From Dipetalonema caudispina (taxonomy: Eukaryota > Nematoda > Chromadorea > Rhabditida > Onchocercidae), in contig JABVXV010000165.1 in assembly GCA_013365325.1 (NCBI GenBank), positions 1 to 64,000 of the forward strand: DNA of 64,000 nt, written 5' to 3'. Of the stretch, positions 26,524 to 40,548 are shown one piece after another (positions within the stretch are counted from its first letter, which is position 1; the number at the start of each line of letters is the position of its first letter). Made by a program: the position numbers and the translations under genes. The notes beneath the pieces were generated by a model. It was not told the DNA's origin, did no database searches, and saw only the letters and a program-made list of their open reading frames with translations.

Positions 26524-28177
26524 TTATGCTTTGGCAAGTTCTTCAGCAGCGCCCGTTGTTATCAAGTGAGCAAATGCTTTGTAATCAACTTGGCCATTTT
26601 CAATTGGTGGCTTACCCTGAATGAATAATATTAAATATATTATCAACGGATGTTAAAGAAATACTTAACAATGGTAGATTAGTCCAAGTAATTTATTAGA
26701 AAAAACATTACTAATGATCATGGGCTTAATCTTGATGACAAAACTGTTTGACCAGTAATGAGTTAATTCGAATTGATTCGTAAATGACCTTAAATTCAGT
26801 TGAAGAGCAAGTCAAGATCAAAACTGATAATGCAAGAATTAAGTGTTTCCAGTTTGTTCTCAAATTACAGTAGAAATAGAAAACGAAAGATACCTTATAC
26901 ATCGCCTTGATTTCATCATCGTCGAAGGGTTCCCCTCGTTTATTTTGCAAAATTTTCAATAGCTCCTCTTCTGATATTTTGCCGCAATCTTTTTTATCAA
27001 ACATTTGGAATGCGCCAATTATCGTTGCTTCTGGGTCCGTTCCTGAAGTCGTCGTATGTAATCATTTAATCTTTTTTGTCTCTGCTATTGTCGCTGATAA
27101 TAAATGAAAAAGTTGAATATTAACGGAATGAAAACATCGAATAACTGTTATTCTACTGAAAGATTGATATGCATTTCAATTCTGATGTTTCAAGGAAAAT
27201 CTTGGAAAAACATAATCAAGAGAATTGAATTATTTTCAGCAATAAATGTATGAATTTAACTAAGTGGTCAATAGCTGAGCAAAGTTCTATGTATCAATCA
27301 AATTATCAATCTCTGAGGAAGAGGTCAATGAACTTTGTTTAAAATAAACTCATTGCTATGAAATATGAGTATGAGTCAGTAATTAAATGACTAGATCATT
27401 TGTTCCACTAACAACTTGATTAACGAATGTGATTGAAATAAATCGGTAAAGTGCTAATATACTAGGTATTACCCGGATTGAGACTGAGTAACGTCTGGTA
27501 CAGTTCTCATTACCAGGAAATATACTGAATGTGAGTAATCCTGATATCTATTATGATTAATTGGTTACCTGTTAACTTTTCCCCAAATAATGTCAAGAAA
27601 ACGGTGAAATTAATGGGTCCAGGAGCTTCCTTGATCATTGCATCAATTTGAGCATCTGATGCAATTTGTCCCATCATTGCATAGAGATCTTTAAGATCTT
27701 GTTTGTCAATTATGCCATCCTTATTTTGGTCCATAATACCGAATGCCTCTTTGAATTCCTGGATTGTCTTTTGATCAAATTGTGCTGCCTCTGAGCCGGA
27801 CTTCTTCTTGCTTGATTTCTTTTTTGCTGCCTTTGACTGCAAAAATTCTGATAAAAAACTAATTCACTTCATTATTCTTAACAATGATAGAAGTTTCAAA
27901 ACTTTTAAACTAATTTTTATCAAAATATATTTCCTCTTACTATATGCTATATGTTGCCGATAATACATAACATTTTCAAATTTCCGATCAAATAAGAAAT
28001 GGAGTATGATCGGATAAATTAAACAAACCAGTAATTCCACTGCAGTTAAACTAAAATTTTTCATTGTATCATGTGATTCAAACTGTATCAGACGTTAAAT
28101 TTCTTAATGGAAATTGAAATAATTGCTAAGAAATATAGAATAAATTTGATATGAAGTTAATATAACTTACTTACCAT
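26524..28177 (-). CDS. mlc-1/mlc-2-like: Muscle myosin regulatory light chain
   Basis: EF-hand light chain that wraps the neck of the myosin II heavy chain and regulates contraction. Exons on the minus strand: 28177-28175, 27836-27569, 27042-26894, 26616-26524, all in phase, giving 170 residues, the size of C. elegans MLC-1 and MLC-2. The sequence follows that nematode family closely: a Lys/Ser-rich N-terminus ([15 protein letters not shown]), then FKEAFGIM and an intact first EF-hand loop [12 protein letters not shown] (residues 37-48). Later come [23 protein letters not shown], and the C-terminal [12 protein letters not shown]. The first coding exon holds only the ATG, followed by GTAAGT; the remainder starts 338 bases on. 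Only the first EF-hand has a full set of Ca2+/Mg2+ ligands, as usual for this family. Body-wall or pharyngeal use cannot be told from sequence. Confidence 0.96.
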
Positions 28178-29915
28178 CGTTAGCGCGTAATGAAGATGAG
28201 CAAAAGGGGGGGAACTTGATAGTGTAGCGTGGCACAAACAAAATGTACAATGAATTTAACGAAGAGGAGGCTTTTAACTAGCTTTAAGAACTTAAAGGCT
28301 GTTGCTAGCTACGTTTACACATTTCACACATTCTCTAACTTCACCTTTTCCTTTAGCATAACAATTTTTAGCTCATATTACACTGCTTCAATAATGTATA
28401 CTCTTTTGCTTATAGCAAGCAAAACTCTAACTCTTTTCAAATGATATGTGAAGATACTAACCGAATTTTAAGATATCATCTGTGATATGTTGCTAGTCTG
28501 TATCTTTTACATCAGAGAGCGTTAACGTTTTAAGTTAAGCTTCAATTTTTAGATTGAATCTTTAGAGAATTATGTCTGTTACGAGATTAAATTTTAGTGG
28601 AAACTTGAAATGTCTTAGTATACCTCTATGCACCACTCTACAAGCGCATTATTATTGAAGGATTAGCAATAAGCAAACAGCTCACTCAACAAGAAGAAGA
28701 AAAAAAAAATTCGTTCCACAATTCAAATTTTATAACTACAAAAAAAAAAAAAGCTATCGAGACCTACACTGAGCAAATATAAGCTATTCGTTACCTTTTA
28801 CTACAACGTCATCGTACAAATATATGTTATTTAAATTGCTCGCTTTGAGAAGTTCTTACTTTTAATGCAAATTTTTATGAAGGTTAGGTCATCATTTTTT
28901 ATGATTGAACTTCATAGCTGATCTAACTCATAAATTGCAATATGATGTGTTACAATGTTGACCATTTTTATTGTTTTAGTTCCCCAAATTTGCACAAATT
29001 TGATATATTTCATAGAATTTAGTTACACTAACATTGATTTATTTTCAACTACTGAAAATTCCTTTCTTTAAATTATTTAAAATATTTTACTCAAAGTATT
29101 AATCTATTATTTGAGTTCTTTTGGATGACAAATTGGTTTTTCTCAAATGTAGGCGTTATCTTATTCCTTCAATTTATCGAACTCGATGGCTATTAGTCAG
29201 ATCACTTCTACTTCTGAAGAAATAGAAGATGGAATTGTTCTGAGTTACGCAAATTTTGAAAATCGAATCAGCAGATTATAAATCAAATTAATTACAAACA
29301 TTAACCTGGGCATCTAAAATTACCTATTGACATCATGCTCTTTTCACTGGGTTTTTTCTGCATAAATATTCCAATTACATATGTGTGCTTATTTGCAATG
29401 GTTTTTTCTTTGATGTGAAAGACTAAAAAATTTTAGGATCTAATTTATTTTCACTTCTTAATAATAGAAGAAGGGTAGTATATTTTACAGCTGTGTTGAC
29501 AGAAATAAATTTTCTGGTATGCAATTTACTTGAAGCCCTTTGCCACTAGGCTGGAAAAAAAGATTTTGGAAAATGAGGCTGTATTGAAACAATAGAATAA
29601 TAAATCATAATCAAATCTTGAACGATCAGTAGTGATGAATTCGGTTTGGATTTGCTGCCAGATGGATGTTCAAAGTGACAATTGACAATAATAAGTTTAA
29701 ACGACAGTTTTAAATCAATATTTATAACGAATCTCAACCAATTAACCAAAATTCGTACATTTTGTCGAACTATTTTCAGTTGCAAATAGTACAGGTAGAT
29801 AACATTTTTCAATTCCTCTTTTATTCCACTGTGGCAACACAAGTTGATTAAAAGGTTCCTGAAGTAGCAATTCCTGAGAGATACATTTCGAAAAAAATAC
29901 TGATTGATGGACCGC

Positions 29916-29957
29916 ATTTTTGCTATAAGTACTTACATTTTTGCTATAAGTACTTAC
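29916..29957. repeat. Two tandem copies of a 21-bp unit
   Basis: The unit begins ATTTTTGCTATAAG and ends TACTTAC. It is repeated twice head to tail without mismatch, suggesting a recent slippage duplication. Confidence 0.9.
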
Positions 29958-32900
29958 ACTTCTTTAAATACTAAAAGGTTAAATCAACTTTTAAAACTAA
30001 AAACTAAACGCTGGTCGATTTTTTTGCGCTTGTAAAAAAAAAAAAAAAACTACGGAATTATATTTATGCAATCCTACTGTTGTTTTCTAATATCAGTAGA
30101 ATTTTAACCAAACAGAAAGTTTGCACCACAAGAAAAAGCATCTTAAGTAAATTTCATTTGTAAAATTTACTTGTAAGTTTTTCTGATACTTTACGCTTGC
30201 CCCTTCTGATTCATTGTTGGAAACAGTATTTCGAACAGATTATTTTTACTTTGTGGCGCTAATAGCCCACTGAAATCCAAATTTATTCGATAGCAGAAAT
30301 CGAAAACCTGATGATAATAATAAACATGATGATAATCAAGGATTTTCCAAAAAATTCAAAACACCAAAGATTTTCATGTTACATTATTGTTATCATTAAG
30401 AGTTCTTTCATAAAATATAGTAATCTAACATCTAAATAAGCCTTCCAGTTGCTAATTCATTTATCTTACATGCCTTATCCATTTCATGGATATCAATTAA
30501 TGAAAAGTATAATCATTTCTGCTCTCAAATTGAAATACTGTCAAGTATTTCATCTCAGAAATTTTAATTTTATCTCACTTATCGCTGTTATATCTGAAGG
30601 AAAGTCTGAGATAAAGTGGCATCAAAATTTATCAGATTTTGTTTAAGCTTTTTTTCTTGGTACCACAATTACCAAAATCGTTGCGTTCTGGATATTTCCA
30701 AATGAAAAGATATCATAGATTTGTTGCGCAAATGTAGCATTAAAAAAAATAAGACATTTGAATACCTTTTTAATCATTTGTTCGTTCAACAACAGTGGGA
30801 TATGGTTGGGCGCAAATTTTTGAAAGTAAACTATTTCTGACACAATCTGCCTTGCAGAAAACAAAAATATTATCGGCAGAAAATCGGAACTACCGTGACA
30901 TGTAGTGCCCTACAGGCTAGATAGGTCAAAATGAGGTCATCAGCAAAGATGTTAAAGTGATTTTCAAAATGAAATCAATTAAAATAGTTTAGAAATGAAA
31001 AAATGCATCATCATCATCATAAACTACTGAAAACTTTTAGCATGCTTTTAGTATTTTAAATTTTTCAATTTTCAATTTTCAACTATTCAATGCTTTGCAT
31101 ACATTCTTTCTTTTTGCTGCTTTATTTTCAAATTTTTTGCAGTTACTTCTAAGTTCGGACTTTTTATTGTCTTAATCTTTATTGCTAGTACTACTTTACC
31201 CATATGTCACAGTTTGGAAATTCTCATATTTTCCCTTCGTTGATCTCTTGACCAAAACAAAATGCAACTTTATTCGATGACTGCTAAAGTATTGTCTGTC
31301 CATTTTGACCACTGCCAACTAATTATTCGAAAAAGTTGTCATTTCGAATGCCACTTGACAGTACCAACTTATAATTGCAAAGAATTCAATCAACAGTATT
31401 GAAATGATGTTGGTGTTCTAACAAAAAAAAAATTATTCAAAATTTCTAAGCCTTTCTAGGTTCAATTTTGATCAACTGCCGGTGAATATCGTTGAATCGG
31501 TTCACTTTGAATGTCCACCAACTCCAAAATAGTTTGACTTTCTAGTTGCTGTCATCTTTCTCATGGTGACAAACAACGCATTTCCAATAAATCTTTGTCG
31601 ACAACTTAATTACTTAATTACTGGTCACAGAAATCAGTTTAACAATAAAAAAAAGTAAATACGATACAAACAAACGATACATCAGATCGAATTGAAAGAC
31701 TTTGTGCAATTTCTGAGTTTCAACACTGTCGTATATTTCTGGAAAACATGTTTCATTTGCGGAAGAATTTCCGTGATCTTCTGCGCTTTATGACAACATA
31801 AATCCGGTAACATTTTTTTCTGAACCAAAGGGGAACATGAAAACACAACTAATTTGATACATGAACATGTTATGTAGTGTTCATTACTGATATGGTTCCT
31901 TAATGGTACCGAAGATGCGGTACTAAAACACAAGTTGACTATAAGTTAGTTTTGTTCATATACAGTGTATGCTTTGGAGTTCATAACCTCGGGATATATC
32001 AAATTTTTACTTTCATATTCTAAAGATGATAAAATATACATTATTATATGATCCAAAAATTACATATCCTGTGCTTAAAAGTATCAAGCATTCTTTTAAA
32101 GTAATTTTAAATGGAGAAAAAGTGAATAGAATTTCCATGATTCATTTTTTTATCATAGCACTGTTAATGACCCACAAAAGTGCATAGCTTTTATTACTTA
32201 AATAATTACAGCTGACGAAAACAACTCGAGGAAGGAAAACTCATTCCACACAGAAATGCAAAGACAATCGTCGTTTGGTCATCTTTCTTAGTATCATTGT
32301 CCAACTTGGCCACTACTATACAAACAATGCGGTAAAAGTAGCAGTGCAGTCATCTCGAGCTTTATTATTTAAACCATTTCCATCCATTCTCTTCATTATG
32401 GCATGATAAAAAAAGCAAAGGAATAAACAAAATCTGCTAAACTTTCTGTTAAATCACGATCCGAACGTATCACAGATTTCAAATTTATCTGGAGAGAATC
32501 CAGAAGTGAAATTCATAGTTTAGAAATCAATTATTTTTTGGTGCACTTCAAAGCAATTCAGCTAGAAAATTTCATATTCCTTGTCCAGACTTTTGCTCGG
32601 TAGCCTTAAAGATACTTATCTACTAACGATACAGTGAAACAGAAAATAGGGACTTATTAAACTTTTTTGTAATCTATGAAATGATGGTAATTATTCGTTT
32701 TTTCGAGAATGCTTGTTGGTAGGATTACTGTAGTCTAGTATTTCAAAGATTAGGCTAATGAGAAAGTGTTAAGCTGTCAATAAAACTGTTAGCCAAGAAT
32801 TGAAAAAAGAAAAGCAAAAGAAAAAGAGGTAATTAACACTTCCTAGGTATGATGAGTAAAGCTTATCAGCTTTCAGAATTTAATTTTCTAAATTATTCCT

Positions 32901-35900
32901 GAATAATGCATCAGTTAACTGCTGAACAATGCTGAGGATAGTTATAGTATATGGACTCTTAAAACGGAAGTATCATAGAAGCCAGAAAAAAACAGAAATT
33001 TGAAATTTTCTAGATTCATTATTTTTATTCCTTTCCATCGCTCATACTTTCTTTTAAACAAATTTTCAGATGTTTTAGTAGGTAGATGATCACATTACAA
33101 ATTGTATCTTGAGTAGATTAAGTCAAAATTCCTTCAAACGGATACTTTATTAGATGCATGTTTTCATTGTCCATATTGAATTCAATTTGTTGGAAACAAA
33201 AAAAAAAAAAAAAAGAAAAAAAAAAGAAGCATTTCCCAGCCAACAGAAGCAGTACATCACCATTTCAACGTGTTATATTCAATTGCTACGCGAAAACACG
33301 ATTCGATGATCATTCCCCTACCATCAGGAATCCATAAAAGACCACACATTAACATTCATTGCATCTTGTTGACACTTAACAAGATGAGTATGAACTTCGT
33401 GGGTGGTCTCATTAATTCTGTGCAGCATCTCGTCTTGCAGCAATCAGCAAACTCGACATTTGTTGCAATATATTTCTCTTCGCATTTCATCATTCTTCCT
33501 AACAAATCTAATCGTAATGATTTGGTTGCGTGACTTCTTAGAGGACTGAAATTATTACTTAATCTTAATATTGATGTAGTTGATAATTATTGATATTTAA
33601 ATATTTGATTAAATTACACAAGTAAACATATAATTAAATACTTGCATAGGGAAGATTTTTATGCAAGAAATGATCTTTCATCATGCAACTGGAAAATTGT
33701 ACTTTGATAAACAACGCCTAGAATGTGAATAAATTATATGAAAAGCTTGGTCAAACCTATCAGAAAGTTTAATTTGGTCATCCTATTTATTGTTTGTAAT
33801 TAGCAGTTAATTTAGATAAGAAAGAGAGACAAAGAAAAAAAAAAACAAACGATTTTGTTAACCTGACGAGATCGTTGGTTCGATTTCTTTGCTTTCCAAT
33901 TTCTTTTTGCAAGTAATTCATGTTTCTTCCGTTAAGAAATGATTTTTATAGTGCTAAAACTTTGTGCCAAAAATTAAAAAATATTTCACAAAAGAATGAA
34001 ATGAAAACTACTTTATATTCAAGTTTATCCCTTCTCCTCCTGTTTGATTGTTCTCTGCAAATGGTCTGTAATTTTTTTCTTTTTTTCCCCCTAAATTACA
34101 AACTATTTGCAGTACTGAGATATGTGATTATGGAACTTAATTTTCACTTTTATTCCAATTATTTCGCAATTTGATTTTGAGAACGATCAGCATGACATGT
34201 AACTTCTCCATGGAACACTTTGTTTCAACTGACTCGAAGTTATATTGAAGGCCTTAGGCATGAATAGGACGAGAGCGCAACAAAGGGTCACTGATTAAGA
34301 TGATTCCATGGAGTGCAAAATGCACAATAAAATTGATAAGCGAAATTTCCCCGAAAAAAAGCCGAAACAATTACTGCTCGATAATTATGAAGGAAATTCT
34401 GAATTTCACTTTACGTCACTCTGAAATATTTATTTACTTAAGCTCGGCTTATTTATATGTTTTGAGACGTATGCAATTTTCTTTTTGAGTCCAATTTTTA
34501 GCCTGCAGTTTCCACCTGTTTACTGGAATCTCTTTTCCTGGATCTCTTGTCTACAGCATAGTTACTTAATTGCAAAACTTTTTGAGCTGCTTTTACTCCT
34601 TCAAATCTTATTTACATATCAATTATTTTGTTGCAGGGCAACAAAAATTATTGTGCGTTTGATGAATAATTTCCCGATTGAGCTTCGAAATTTAGTATTG
34701 GAGTGCAGTAATTTGTTGCGATAACGTGGCTCTGTACTGTGAAGCGAATGTATTATTTGTCGTAATAATTGAAAATCTTCCTCCATAACTTATGCCTGTA
34801 GCTTTCATGTGGAATTTTCAGTGCCTTGAGACATTTCAGATCTTATTATTTAAGTATAAATTTTTTAAGTATAAATTCCTTCACCGAATGTTTTCTCGTA
34901 TTTTTCTTCACCTGATCAAAGCTATAGAGGTGCAATTTGTTTTTGGCTACAGATTGACAAATTGGCTTAGGCATTTTTCCCTTCGCTTACCAACTTGATG
35001 TTGATCTGGATAAAAGCATTGTTTTCATCAGCTTATGGTTTTCTTGACTAAAATGATCATATTCTCTTCTTTCTGATGATATAGCTTCTGGTCTTACAAT
35101 AAACTTTACCTCTTCATACAGTCTTTCCAAACATGTTTAAGAATTCGCCGATAGGATTTTTCCTGTCACATTATCAAAATTTCCACGATTAGCTTTTGTA
35201 AGATTCAATGTGTTCAAGGTACTAGTCATTATTATTGGAAACATATCTGTTCAATTTTAGTGAAGCGAAATTTCTCGGAATTCCGAATGGTTTTTTTTTT
35301 TTCTTTGGAGGAACGGATTCAAGAAACTAAAAGTGCATCATTGAAAGAAATAAAAGCGTAATGGTTGCAAATCTTATGAAACAAGAAATGATGAGAATCC
35401 CAGTCGTTCATTTTACAGCTCAATATGTTCTATCAGTGACGTTTCATAAGGATTGCCCATTGTATCGAGAAGGCCAAAAGTTGACCCCTTATATAATGCA
35501 CATTATAAAATGCTCACCATTTAGGTTCAAATTGCATATGTTAGTGATATTTGCTTATGTAGTAAAGGTAAATGATCTGTGGGACAAACAAGACAGCCAT
35601 CAAATAAATTGATCAAAGGGGGAAGGGTCAACTTCGTAAATAGAAAACAACTGTAAAGTGAATTAGGCAAAGAAAAGCAGTGGTCGACTGTCACAACAGT
35701 AATATCAGTGTATAAGAAATGGCTGAGTTTCAGTTCGAAAAAAACTTCAAATTTTCAATTATTCAGGTCAAAGTCAGAATTAAATCATCTTTTTCGATAA
35801 GTTAATAGTCATGAGATTGATTCATACCTTTCGTTTTAGTAACTCTGTTAACTTAGTGTTGCTGTACGATCTTTATTTTTATGAATGAAATTAGTGAGAA

Positions 35901-38133
35901 TTGATAGGAAATTGTGGTCAAAAAGAGAATCTTGCTGTTACATCCTGAGCAACGGGATCATCTGAAATTTCCTCAAAAATAATCGATAGTGATAATATGG
36001 GAAGCTTTGGATTAAGGCCCGAAACTCTAAACATTATCCAGTCATTAGGTTAACTCTTGAGAATACCGTTGTTTCTTTAGTATTTTATATTTAAGTGGAC
36101 AATCAGTAGGCAATTCCAACTGTCATCAGACTTTACAAATGTAATCTCGAGATTGGAAATTTCTACAAATGACTTTCACGTGGATTCATTTAACTCACTT
36201 CAAAATTAGGCAGTGGACTGCAAATCATCTTCAAATGCTTATTTTGGTTATGAAAAGAAACTTAACTTGCTTTATAGTAAAAAAGTGAACTGCTTAAAAT
36301 TCCTGAGGTTTCATTGCTGCCGCTGGGTAACACTTGGCAGTAAGCTATTAATTTGGTGTGGCAATCCTGCGAAAAATGTTTATAATGTACTACTAAAGAG
36401 AAATAATGGATAGAATATCTCCTGCTATAAAATAAATTTAGTAATTAAAATAATTATAATACATACATTGCAATATGGATGCATTTTCTTCCGGAAATTC
36501 TTTCACCGTCCTGCTTGGTATGAAACTATGTTGTAGCTAGCAAATATAAATCCATGTAAAAATGTAAAAAAAATCCATGTAAGTAGAATTGCATCCTGTG
36601 TTATCAGATCCATGAAACCTGATAAGCATTTTAGGTCCCCTTAAAATTAGTAGGATATTGGAGATACCGGATTACTGGATGCTTTTCATTTGCAAAAAAA
36701 AACTGAGCTGTTCATAAATCTCCGAGAAAAAAGTATAAGTTGCCAGACAATTGCTTGACCATAGCTAATTGCAGCTAAATGTAACATATCTTTTTCAGGA
36801 TTTCAGCGTTGCCCAACCGACGGCGATTGCTCAGACTATATTCCGTGAGAGAATGAATGAAAGAAATATTTGACAAATCCCTGATTTAAATATAAATCCA
36901 CTAATTTTGCAAGAACTCAATTTTAATCTATTTTCCGTCTATTTTCTAACTAAATTCTGAAATACATTTGGAATCTGATAAAACAAATTGTCAATTCAAA
37001 GATAAAATGCGCGAAACAGTAAATGATGTGATTAATCCGATGATTATAATTCGAATAAGCATATCCTAGTCAGTTTCTATTGATTCGTTATTAAGAATAA
37101 TGCAAGGAGTAATACTTTATCATAGTTTGATGTAAAATTTCTTATCACGTTTCTGTTCTCAAAAATTGTTTAGTTTTGAATAATATTAATTAGTAATTTG
37201 CCCACTGTTGTCTAATTAACATCGTGATTTACACCTTCTTCTGCTAAAGGATTCCATGATTCCAGTATACAACCAATTAATTTATCACAACAAATAGAAA
37301 CAATAGTTGAGTGATACGGTATATGTAATAACGGCAGAGAGATTCAGTAGAAATGAGGATATTAAACACATCAGTAGTAATTTTTATCACTAAAAGCTTT
37401 AGTAACTATATTATGAACAAAATTTCCTTAAAAATTCTTTACAATAAAAATTTTCAACCTAATTTGCTTCTCTAGATTACTCGTATAGAAAAATTTTCTC
37501 CCAATTTACTAATTTTACTCAATACTGTTTTCTACTCATTTAATGAGTTTGTAAATTTTTTCGAGCAATTGGAAAACCTAATTAAAAATAGCCAAACATT
37601 GAAATATCACAATAAATAACCTGATGAAGAGCACTGCTAAGAATCTCGCAGGCTCTAAAACTTTTTTTCAGGAATTAGCAATTTGGATCAATCAATTAAT
37701 TCAATTGGTGAAAATATTGACATGCATCAGATACGAATTATGAAATAATGAAATGAATAGAAATAAACAAGACTTTTTAGAGTTTATTGTATATATAGAG
37801 CTTTTAAATTTGATGAAGGGATGGGTGTATTAAGTAAGAATTGTGGTATGAATTAATATAAAAGCAATAGACAAATGTTGTAGATCAGGAGCGTTCACAT
37901 TTCTAAATATATTTTTTTATTGCATTTATAACTTGTCAACAAATCGTCATTACGATTCCTATCAACATTATTTGTTTTATCATCATTAAATTAACCCAAG
38001 AATTATCCTGTGGTCACCACTATTATTACCGCTTGGGCTATCATCATCATTATTACCATCATTATAAAACATAATTTGCTATTATCATTTGTACAAAGCA
38101 AACAGTTATCGTTATGCTAAAATGCTACCATTT

Positions 38134-38502
38134 TCATCCGTCAACAAGTTGATCAAAAGCATTTATACTTTCATTGGTACTGATATGTAAATAATGCAAG
38201 TTTGAATGTCCTGAAAAATGTTTATATATGGATTTAAAACATTTGAAATTTTCTAAATAGCGTCTTGCGACTGCAGACATATTGTCATTTACCAATATAT
38301 TCCGTTTTGCATTTCGTAAAGATATCAAATGATCGACTGAATTTAATGGACTAGTTTCCTGTTTAAGCAGACGAAAATTGTAGTTTAAGAGAAATGCTTT
38401 TGATAAATCTCCGAAATTTTTTGTGTTTGCATAAATCCAAACACTAAAATGGAAAAATATGCTTTGGATGATAAAAAAAGTTAAAAAAACTACTAAGATC
38501 AT
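38134..38502 (-). CDS. Hypothetical single-exon ORF with signal-like N-terminus
   Basis: An intronless frame of 122 codons. The first 25 residues are strongly hydrophobic (MILVVFLTFFIIQ and on), resembling a signal peptide or membrane anchor. The rest is polar, with one Cys and several His and Asn. No family is recognised. There is no clear trans-splice acceptor directly before the ATG, and a frame of this length is expected by chance a few times in a window this AT-rich. It is listed only as a candidate. Confidence 0.2.
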   Translation of the reverse strand: MILVVFLTFFIIQSIFFHFSVWIYANTKNFGDLSKAFLLNYNFRLLKQETSPLNSVDHLISLRNAKRNILVNDNMSAVARRYLENFKCFKSIYKHFSGHSNLHYLHISTNESINAFDQLVDG

Positions 38503-40533
38503 TGAAAATCTTTATCGATCGAGAGGAACGTGAAGAAAAGAATCGGAAAAACCGAACTGAGATTTTAATTTCTGATGCAATCAGCATTTCTAATGTTTGG
38601 TTTATAATTTTATCAATGTTTATAAAACATTCATTTATGAGCTGCGGCCATCGGGATTTTCAGTGGTTGTGGTGCGGAAGATTTTTTAGAAAGAGATAGC
38701 AGAAAAAGTGGATCACATTATTTACAAGTCAAATAAACAAAAATAGACGCAAATGACTGTTAATATTCTAAGAACGCTCTGCGATGTCACAATCGATTTC
38801 TGTAAACTATCAGTTCACTTTCAATAAAGTTTTAAAATTATAAATTGGAACACCAAAGCGATAATCTTTCATGGTTTGTTGGAAAAAGAAACAATTCAAG
38901 ACATAGAAAACCCAAGGAATTTGTTTATTGATGAAATGACTAAGGTATGGAGCTAACCTAGTTCATTAACTAACCAGTATTTTCTTAGTAAAAGTGTTTG
39001 ATCTGAAACTTCAATTTGCAAATAAATTGCTCTGTATCTTTCCATTTGGTGGACTATTTTAATGAGTTCTAAAAAACTTTGAGCGTTAAGTTTTCTCGTG
39101 TGTCGGAAAATTTCTTGGAATGCTTGAAATATTTCACTTCCATTTTGTTAAATTAGAAGTTAACAAACCAAAATAATGAAATGTTTTCAGAAAAGATAGC
39201 TTCTGAAGTAGAAGTAGTTAGTTATATATAATGATATGGAGCTGATATTTCAGCATTCATTACCCTTATCCCTCCTAATCAGTGATTATACGCGGAGGAT
39301 ATATTGTGATTTCAGAATGTGGTGAATGTTCGGTTAGTGAGATTTACTACTGATCAGAAAAATTTGAAAACGGAACTAATATTCCAAAATTTGCACAGTT
39401 TACTTTTTTTTTTAAGTAAATATACTGCTTAACTTTAATGTTCGTTACTTAACTACCGCGTTGTTTTATTCCAGTATGGTGCAATTATTCCTAATAAAAG
39501 CTATCAAAATCAAAAGACAGTGCTACAGCTTCACTGATCATTTCGAAAATTATCGTTTGTTTATAGTCATCATAATAGGTTTTTCTTCTCTCTTTTTTCA
39601 AAGCGTTGTAAATTGCAATGGTAATTTTCAATTAAAAGTCGAACAGTAGCAAGCAATGTGCGGTACGCCCAATGTACCGCAATAACTACGCTGATATATT
39701 TAAATGCTAATTTTTGTTAAAGTTAACAAAAAATAAAACATCTAAAAGCGCAAACATGAATGGAAACAATTATCATCTCCACAAGGTACTTTTATGAATA
39801 CAATTACCTTCTCAGTTTACAAATGCAAAATCAAGAGTATACTCAGTAGTCTTTTCGGGAAAGAACTTGAATATTCAGATAGTTAAATTTGAACTTTACA
39901 CCAACCGTACACTTGCAAACTGCTGCAAATTGGAAACTGAAAGGTTTTTTTTTCGAAAAGGTTCCGGAAAACGGAGTGAGTACACTGAAATAAATAAAAT
40001 CTACAGGTAACATACAGGAATAGATAAACCCAAATCATAAAAACTTTAGTTTTTCTAATTAAGGATACAAATTAGATCAGTTTTGAGAAATTCACTTGAA
40101 CAATGGAAACTGAATACTCATCCAGGATTATTACTACAGATTACATTTTCGTATCTCAACTTTTAAGGAATATGGCTCGGGGAATGAAAATTTTCGAGCT
40201 AATATACACTGTTAAGCTGCATACAAACTTATCACCCAAACGATAAGAAATGAAAAAGAACGCTTTGGAACCAATCAATTGGATGTATCCAAACAATTAG
40301 TTTCAAAATTCTGATTTTCAATTAAGGCAATCCTAAAACTGGTGAGTTAAATTGCTTCATTCGAATCAAAATAATCCTTGCGATCTACTGCAATAAGGGA
40401 GTGAGATAAATTCAATCTAAAATTGCTACTTTAATTCCTAGACCAAAATTTTAGCCAATAAATTTGGCATTTTTCAATTGAGCAATTGAGTAATATTTGA
40501 AGAGATATGACTCATCTTGATGTTACACTTGCA

Positions 40534-40539
40534 TTTATT
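40534..40539 (-). terminator. Possible polyadenylation signal of calsequestrin
   Basis: AATAAA on the minus strand, only 10 bases after the stop codon. This would give a very short 3' UTR, so a later signal may be the one used. Confidence 0.35.
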
Positions 40540-40548
40540 GAGAATGCC

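Larger units (their letters stand above)
28178..40533. other. Long gap between myosin light chain and calsequestrin
   Basis: About 12 kb without a supported gene. It contains the upstream region of the myosin light chain gene at its left end and the 3' UTR of calsequestrin at its right end. AT content is very high, with frequent A and T runs (30028-30042, 33199-33226). Most open frames are under 100 codons. The two longest, 29546-29917 (-) and 38134-38502 (-), are within what chance gives in such AT-rich DNA; the second is listed separately because it begins with a signal-peptide-like segment. Confidence 0.6.

Noticed and set aside
29546..29917. Open frame of 123 codons on the minus strand
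   Set aside because: Length is within chance expectation for this base composition, the residue mix is Ile/Asn/Leu-heavy without a motif, and there is no acceptor before the ATG.
33869..33890. GGTTCGATTT string resembling a tRNA B box
   Set aside because: No A box or acceptor stem lies at the right distance, and the sequence does not fold as a tRNA.
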